Shown here piece by piece: positions 58,630 through 64,000 of a DNA stretch of 64,000 bases. The number at the start of each line of letters is the position of its first letter. Position 1 is the stretch's first letter. The position numbers were made by a program, and so were the translations under genes. The stretch lies in NCBI GenBank assembly GCA_027563935.2, contig CM050449.1:91412676-91476675 (forward strand), in the 5' to 3' direction. The notes under the pieces are model-generated. The model was not told the DNA's origin. It made no database searches and saw nothing but the letters and a program-made list of their open reading frames with translations. Origin of the DNA: Costus lasius (lineage: Eukaryota > Streptophyta > Magnoliopsida > Zingiberales > Costaceae).

Positions 58630-59850
58630 ATAAGTCAATTGCTAGGACTTTAATAGATGCATTAACCACTATGAAGTTTGATAGTTCTTACACCCTGCTT
58701 AAGAATCTCACTAAAAATTATAAATATAGTAGTAGAAAGATCGGGATCGATTAGAATAAAAGTTGATGAAAGTTTTCTTATCACATTCATCATGAACTTC
58801 TTGCCTTCTCAATATAGTCGGTCTATTAAAAAAAACAACATTATAAAATATAAATGGAGTTTGACATGATTGCAAACTTTGTTTATTCTAGACGAAACAA
58901 GATTAAGAAAGCAAGGCACTCACTTAATTAAACTCATGGGCCAATAAGAAGCTAAAAATAAATCAAGAAAGAAAAATCAAAAGGGTAATAAAGAACCATT
59001 GAAGGTTAATGAGTCATCTACCCAAATCCAAAAGAAGAAACAAAAGTAAAATAGTTTTCATGTTTGTAAAAATCTTAGATATCATAAGAAAGACTACCTA
59101 AAATTCAAGGCATGGTTCAAAAGTATAGGTAAGTATAATGCCTTTGTTTTAAGTCAAATTTGGTAGAAGTTCCTTTTAGTACTTAGTGGATTGATTCTAG
59201 TTATACCACTCAAATTTCAAATATGACACAAGAATTTCTTATGAGCCAAACTATAAATACAAATAAAAATTTTATACGGGAAATCGAGTCAAAGCTCCAA
59301 TTAAAATCACTAGAACTTATCATTTGATTTTAGACATTAAACATCATTTAAATCTTTGTCAAACTCTTTATATTCCTTCTATCTCTTGAAATTTGATTTC
59401 TTTATCAAAAAATGATACAATTGGATATTCCTTTAGGTTTGAAAATGGATGTCATAGCATATTTAAGCACAATTATTTTATTTATTTTTCATGTTTTTTT
59501 AATGACTTATATAAATTAACACTTGATAATCTTTTTTGGCGAGACTTTATTAACTTTGTATATCATTGGTACAAAATGATATTTAATAGTTAGAAGTTTA
59601 GCTTACTTGTGGCATAAATGTTTTCGGCGACGTATCCAAAGAAAGGATACACCTATTTATAAAGAACAATATCCTTCCTATTTTGAATTTTACTAATCTT
59701 AGTATTTATTTAGATTGTATTAAAAGAAGATGCACACGATATATAAATAAGAAAGAATGCGGCAAGAAGCATATGACTCCTTAAACCTATACATATTGAT
59801 ATATTGATTTAGTCAATGATATTGTTTAAATTTTAGATATTTATACATCG
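58630..59850 (+). pseudogene. Decayed Ty1/copia gag-protease-pre-integrase remnant
   Basis: Gag: VDESFLITFIMNFLPSQYS at 58760-58820, the conserved UBN2-type gag segment, followed by RKQGTHLIKLMGQ-like residues in another frame. Protease: WIDSSYTTQISNMTQEFL at about 59187-59240, where the catalytic DSG is DSS. Pre-integrase: ISLSKNDTIGYSFRFENGCH (59393 onward), then LWHKC in place of the LWHxRLGH motif near 59610. Many stops and frame changes. Plus orientation. It stops before the integrase core. Not the same lineage as element A, judging by the different protease surroundings. Confidence 0.8.
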
Positions 59851-60234
59851 ATTTGGTAGACTATATAATTTTTTTGACCCAAAAATCAAAATTGAATTGA
59901 TAATTTTGAAAATAATTTAAACCCAAATTGAAATCGACCGTTATAAGTTTAACCCAACTTGAATTGACTTTTTTAAGCACGTTGGTTTGGTTTATCTGAT
60001 TAACCCAATGTGTGGTCAGGCCTACCTATCATATTTGATTGCTCAAAACAAAGAAAGTTTAAAACATAAGTGAGTCAAATACATACAATAATAGTACATG
60101 TTTTTCTCTTTAAACACGATATTAGTACTAAAAATAGGATGGCATTGTTACATCTCGTTCTTCACGTGCAAACCGGAAGGACGCCAAACTACTAGGCACT
60201 AATACATTGCACACTATGATAAATGTCACGCCCG
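59851..60234. other. Intergenic spacer
   Basis: About 0.4 kb of AT-rich sequence between the copia remnant and GC-rich island 2. Nothing recognised. Confidence 0.45.
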
Positions 60235-61430
60235 GATGAATCATCCTCCGGCCACCCTCAGACTATATGCTAAATCTCTAGATTTAGTTCCAAATTTTAA
60301 TTTTGATCCAAAGTCAAAATCACATCCGCGCACAGCCCGAATTCGCCTCTCGCCAAAATTCGAAATCACGCTTTCTAATTTTGACCCAGTCAAAATTCCC
60401 ATCGTGCTCTCCATCAAAATTTGAAATTTGAATTTCATGCTGCTGACGTCGTCTTCACGTCAGCCGCCTCGAATTGCCGCACGAAATCAAACTAAGTTGC
60501 ATTTTGGATTTTGACCCGCTCAAAATCCACACCGTTGCCTCGAAGCGAACACCGAGCGTTCGTCTTCTTGCCCGCTGTGTTGTTCGCCTCGCCGAGCGCT
60601 GCCTGCGCTCGTGAGCTCACCGGAGAAGAAGGCCGCTGGATAGGCGTGCCGGCAGGGTGGAGACCTTCTTCGCCCTCAGCCTTGCGCTGGAAGTTGTTGT
60701 CATCGCCACCTGGAGTACCTCGTCACTGCTGCCGAAGATGAAGAAGAGCGGCGCCGCAAACCCAAAACAGGTGAGGAAGAAGATGGAATAGAAAGCTTTA
60801 TTTCGTTATCAAGCTAACTACAAAACTTCTCCTCTTAGTCGCCGCAGACCCCCTGGCCGCCGACCCCTCTTCCCCTCCCTCGCCGACGGCGCTTTCACCG
60901 TCGGTTACCATCACTCGATCTCCCACGATCTCTCTCTCACCGACGTCTCCCCAGACGCTGGAAGTTCACCGCACCCTTTTGCTTCCCTAAGCCCTCTAAG
61001 GTGTCGATGAGACTCACTGCTTGATGGATCTCGACTGCCCCCTTCCCCTTCCTCCCGTCGGCTTCTTAAAGCAGAGGAAGGGGATGTCGCCTACGCCTCC
61101 AAGCCCCCGCTCAGACTGCATCTTCCGTCCAAGAGTCTCGCGCACCGCAAGCTTTGTCGACGCTCCGCTTCTTCTGCGCGCCGCCACGCTGTTGCCGCCT
61201 CTTACCATGTCCGAGCCTCGCGGGGAAGGAGGCATCGATGCCGCGTCTGATGGATTCGGTGAAGAAGATGATGATGACGAGCTCCCGCATAAAGATGAAT
61301 TTGACTAGATTTTGCGCTGCCACCGGGCTTCGTTCTCGCTTCTTTGACGTGGGCTTGAGCCACCGCCCAACCTAGATGAACTTGGCCTGACCCAAGGTCT
61401 TCCGGGCCTGACAATAAACCATCTTCTACT
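60235..61430. other. GC-rich island 2, identity unknown
   Basis: Begins GCCCGGATGAATCATCC and contains several TTTTGACC...GTCAAAAT inverted motifs up to 60530. GC-rich frames follow (76 to 95 codons) with no recognised domain. The 61021-61308 frame ends in a Glu/Asp run. One exon-like end (CCAAAACAG followed by GTGAGG near 60770) exists but no matching gene model can be built. Confidence 0.35.
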
Positions 61431-61722
61431 AGTCAAATCAATATCAATTCACACATCTTGACATAAACCAAGTTCTTGAAAAAATGCTTTGGTGAATCAG
61501 AAATTAATGAAAAATTGTAAATTAAAATTTTATAATCTACTTACCTCCCTCTTCAGTATGCCTCTAATTCATCTTTTTACATAAATAATTAATAAAATTA
61601 CCAACAACTAATATTATTATCGCTCGCACTAACTGATTTATTACCGAATCAAAATCTGAAATTTGGTGCCACAAATTCAACAAGCATCGCTTTCGCACGT
61701 ATCGTTAAATTACGCTAATAGA

Positions 61723-61728
61723 CACGTG
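61723..61728. promoter_or_regulatory. Distal G-box upstream of the JAZ gene
   Basis: CACGTG within GACACGTGGT, about 560 bp upstream of the start codon. The following G (CACGTGG) also makes it an ABRE-like site. Confidence 0.5.
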
Positions 61729-62036
61729 GTGTGCTGTCAAATAAAAAGGCTTGTAGCAGCCGCTGTATATCGAGACGGCTGGACTGGAGTGAGTGGAGGC
61801 CGGTGAGCCGTGGAGGGTTGGTAACCAACTAATACGGAAACGTGCGGCGCGCGCACTCAACCCCGCTCCTTTCGAATAAATTTTTTATAAAGAATCTAAC
61901 CTAGAAAAATCTATATTGGTTCTTCATTTTTATACTAGAAATATTTTTTAAAAAATATATATATATATAAAGAAATGATTTACACGTTTTAAATTTTTAT
62001 TCGCCGTATTTATGCCGACTTTACATACATATTACG

Positions 62037-62072
62037 CACGTGATTCAGCACTTAACGCGCCTGCTACACGTG
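62037..62072 (+). promoter_or_regulatory. Two G-boxes in the JAZ proximal promoter
   Basis: Perfect CACGTG at 62037-62042 and 62067-62072, 30 bp apart start to start (about three helical turns), 63 bp upstream of the TATA box. MYC2-type bHLH factors bind G-boxes in JAZ promoters and drive jasmonate-induced negative feedback. The spacing on one DNA face is suggestive. Confidence 0.75.
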
Positions 62073-62134
62073 TTTTTTAGTGCCTCCCGTAAGCCCCTCG
62101 TTCTTTTCTTCCTCCTTGCGTCGTCGCGCCCAAA

Positions 62135-62140
62135 TATAAA
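62135..62140 (+). promoter_or_regulatory. JAZ TATA box
   Basis: TATAAA in CAAATATAAACATG, about 150 bp upstream of the start codon at 62287, leaving a leader of roughly 115-120 nt. Confidence 0.7.
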
Positions 62141-62286
62141 CATGTAGCTCTTACGTTCTCCATCTCACCTCCACTGCTTCCTCCTCCCAAAAGCAAAACA
62201 AAGGAAAACTTCGATTCCCTCTTGCCAATCTCTCCTCCAGAACCCGAGAGGGAGAAGTGAGATCAAAGCTAGATCTATTCGTCGGG

Positions 62287-63001
62287 ATGACGAGCTGTGA
62301 TCTCGACCTCCAACTTCGTCTCGGCGGCGCAGTCAGCGACAGCCGTTCGACTGAGTCCAGCACCACTGCCATATACGACAGGTATTCATTTTTTTCTTCT
62401 TCAATTGATCAATTAAAGCTCTGCTTTTTTTCCCTTTAATTTGAAAGATGTACTTCTTCTGACCTTACTGCAGTTTGAACGTACATATTAATTGATGTTT
62501 ATCTTTATATTATTGTTTGTAGGATGCTGGAATTGCTGGGTAATGCAAAAGAATCACAGCAGCAGATCACCATCTTTTACAACGGACGAGTGTGTGTCGT
62601 CGACGCAACGGAGATGAAGGTTCGTCATCTCTCACAACTTTAAATAAGTACGCTCCTGAACAATCTTCACAATTGAGGCTTGAACCTAAAACCCATGTGC
62701 ATGTTTCATTTGAAAACAGGCGAGGGCGATCATCTCCATGGCGAAGCAAGAGATGGAAGATCACATGATGAAGAAGAGAAAGCAAGAAGAACAAGAAAAA
62801 GTAATGGAGGAGAAGAGCTCATTCTCTCTGCCATCATCTGTCCATAGTGATCAGGGGCATGTTGTTATCAGACAGCAGCCTCCGATGAAGAGATCGCTGC
62901 GTCAGTTCCTCGAGCAGAGGAAGTCGAGATTAAATGCTGCTTCTCCTTACACCACTCGCCGCAACTCTCAACCAAAACAGCAATTTTTGCAACTGCTCTG
63001 A
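62287..63001 (+). CDS. TIFY5/JAZ8-type jasmonate ZIM-domain repressor, three exons
   Basis: Exons 62287-62381, 62523-62619 and 62720-63001 join in frame at GT/AG sites to give 157 residues. The ATG at 62287 is the first in frame. Residues 5-12 (DLDLQLRL) are an LxLxL EAR motif able to recruit TOPLESS directly. About 44-76 is the ZIM/TIFY domain (TIFYNG at 48-53), which mediates dimers and NINJA contact. 73-96 is a charged, coiled-coil-prone stretch. The Jas motif spans 118-141 (SLRQFLEQRKSRLNAASPY), ending in the PY signal. It represses MYC2-type transcription factors in the nucleus. The LPIAR(R/K) degron that binds COI1 with jasmonoyl-isoleucine is replaced by QPPMKR, as in Arabidopsis JAZ7/JAZ8. 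An N-terminal EAR and short length also fit that group. The Jas motif lies in one exon, so the Jas-intron splice variants of other JAZ genes are not expected. Confidence 0.93.
62382..62522 (+). other. JAZ intron 1
   Basis: GT at 62382-62383 (AG|GTATTC) and AG at 62521-62522 (TTTGTAG|GATG). Length 141 bp, T-rich. It splits the Arg32 codon. Confidence 0.88.
62620..62719 (+). other. JAZ intron 2
   Basis: GT at 62620-62621 (AAG|GTTCGT) and AG at 62718-62719 (AAAACAG|GCG). Exactly 100 bp. It lies between codons 64 and 65, inside the TIFY domain. Confidence 0.88.
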
Positions 63002-64000
63002 TAGCACAAGTTGGGATCTTGACTGAATTTTTATTTTTTTTTTATACGGTTGTGTAACATGAGTTCTGACTGTACAGTGATCGAGTATACTTGCATTACA
63101 GAGAGAGACATATAATACACTTTACCTCATTTTAAAGTTTTTTTCCCTAAAATCTTTCACAGAGCCCTCTTTAAAAATAAGAGTAATTGATGTCTTTAAT
63201 TTTATATACATTTTAATTTAAACTCGTTGAAATAAAGAAAAAAAAAAGTTAGAACTTGTCATTCTTATCAGACTAACATAAGTTTTATTTGATGTGACGT
63301 GACAATATTATATATTATAGTCCTTTTTTATAAAATAATGAGTCAAAGTCATGCCATGCCTTGTATTTAATAATATGAGAATACCGAAGCTTTTAAATAA
63401 AAAATAATAATTGAAAGGATCAAATCATACACATATCACTTTTCTCTGCGTAATATATCGTATATGTTGGTGGTCTTAGTTGCATAAACGTGGCAAACAT
63501 CTGGTCGTAGATTGGCACATGACGATATATTTGGTCAACGCACAAGCCAAAGATGACCACATGTCACAGCTTCACGATTTGCATATGTCCCGGTGGCAGC
63601 AACATCAGCCGACACAGAGAACATGTAGTTTTAAATTATTTGACCACGCCACGTCCTGTCAATTATTGACTAAATCTCGCTTGCACGTGCTTAACGAGTT
63701 AAACTGATATAAAAAGAAAATTAATAGCTCAAAAAGGTGATACGCGGAGTTAACGCTACGTTGACAGATTTTTTTGCTTCTTCTGCTCGTGTGTTGGCAT
63801 TAATTAATTGACTAATCCCACTACTCTTGGAGTCTTGGATAGCAGCAGAGGTGGGAGTAGGAATGGATTGTATCATTCCTGCACACGTACATCTTATACT
63901 CAACTTTGACACCCACGTCTTATATCTGACCCCATCGAGTTTTAAAATTTTATCCAATACCTGACCCTGACGGAGATTAGTTTTCCACAAGGAAACCTGA
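63002..64000. other. 3' flank of the JAZ gene
   Basis: AT-rich DNA with the JAZ 3' UTR at its start. An AATAAA is present near 63232, but its use is not certain. Another CACGTG is at 63684-63689, which may belong to a promoter beyond the window. No further gene was recognised. A 75- and an 89-codon frame (63480-63707, 63721-63990) have no known domain. Confidence 0.5.

Noticed and set aside
62257..62286. Upstream GTG-initiated extension of the JAZ exon 1 frame
   Set aside because: Plant genes start at ATG. The ATG at 62287 places the EAR motif at the N-terminus as in related JAZ proteins.

Overview
This window is plant nuclear DNA, most likely from a monocot: the one long intact gene is very GC-rich and intronless, and the rest is dominated by nested Ty1/copia and Ty3/gypsy LTR retrotransposons with plant-type tRNA primer sites. 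The clade is an inference from composition and element style. No organellar or bacterial sequence was seen.

Layout. Positions 1-44.4 kb are a retrotransposon nest that can be unpicked by target-site duplications (TSDs). A decayed copia element (A, minus strand) runs from beyond the left edge to its 5' LTR at 16.2-20.6 kb. It is interrupted by a copia solo LTR (599-2414), a small Athila-like non-autonomous gypsy element (G1, 5087-12859, itself carrying a rearranged copia insertion), a second solo LTR (13478-15525) and a third (18361-20309). From 21.8 to 44.4 kb there are more copia LTRs (C, B and relatives) with gypsy LTRs inside them, and the best preserved element, G2 (29752-38253). G2 has two LTRs of about 1.47 kb, a perfect 5-bp TSD, a tRNA-Asp type primer site, gag, a retropepsin and an accessory 'plant transposon protein' frame, but no reverse transcriptase, RNase H or integrase. 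A Harbinger-like DNA transposon (42825-43704) sits in the last copia LTR.

Gene space begins near 44.4 kb. The NCED gene (45419-47260, minus) encodes 9-cis-epoxycarotenoid dioxygenase, the rate-limiting enzyme of abscisic acid synthesis. Its promoter has a TATA box, a palindromic G-box/ABRE and W-boxes. From 50.2 to 54.4 kb lies another patch of retrotransposon pieces, including an open frame that joins a ubiquitin-interacting-motif (UIM) gene fragment to a retrotransposon 3' end. From 54.4 to 61.4 kb there are AT-rich minisatellite-like DNA, two GC-rich islands of unknown identity and a dead copia remnant.

The second real gene is a three-exon TIFY5/JAZ8-type jasmonate repressor (62287-63001, plus). 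It has an N-terminal EAR motif, a TIFY motif and a Jas motif that lacks the canonical degron. Three perfect G-boxes lie upstream, as expected for MYC2-type feedback control. The two intact genes act in abscisic acid synthesis and jasmonate signalling; nothing in the sequence shows that they are co-regulated beyond sharing G-box type promoter elements.
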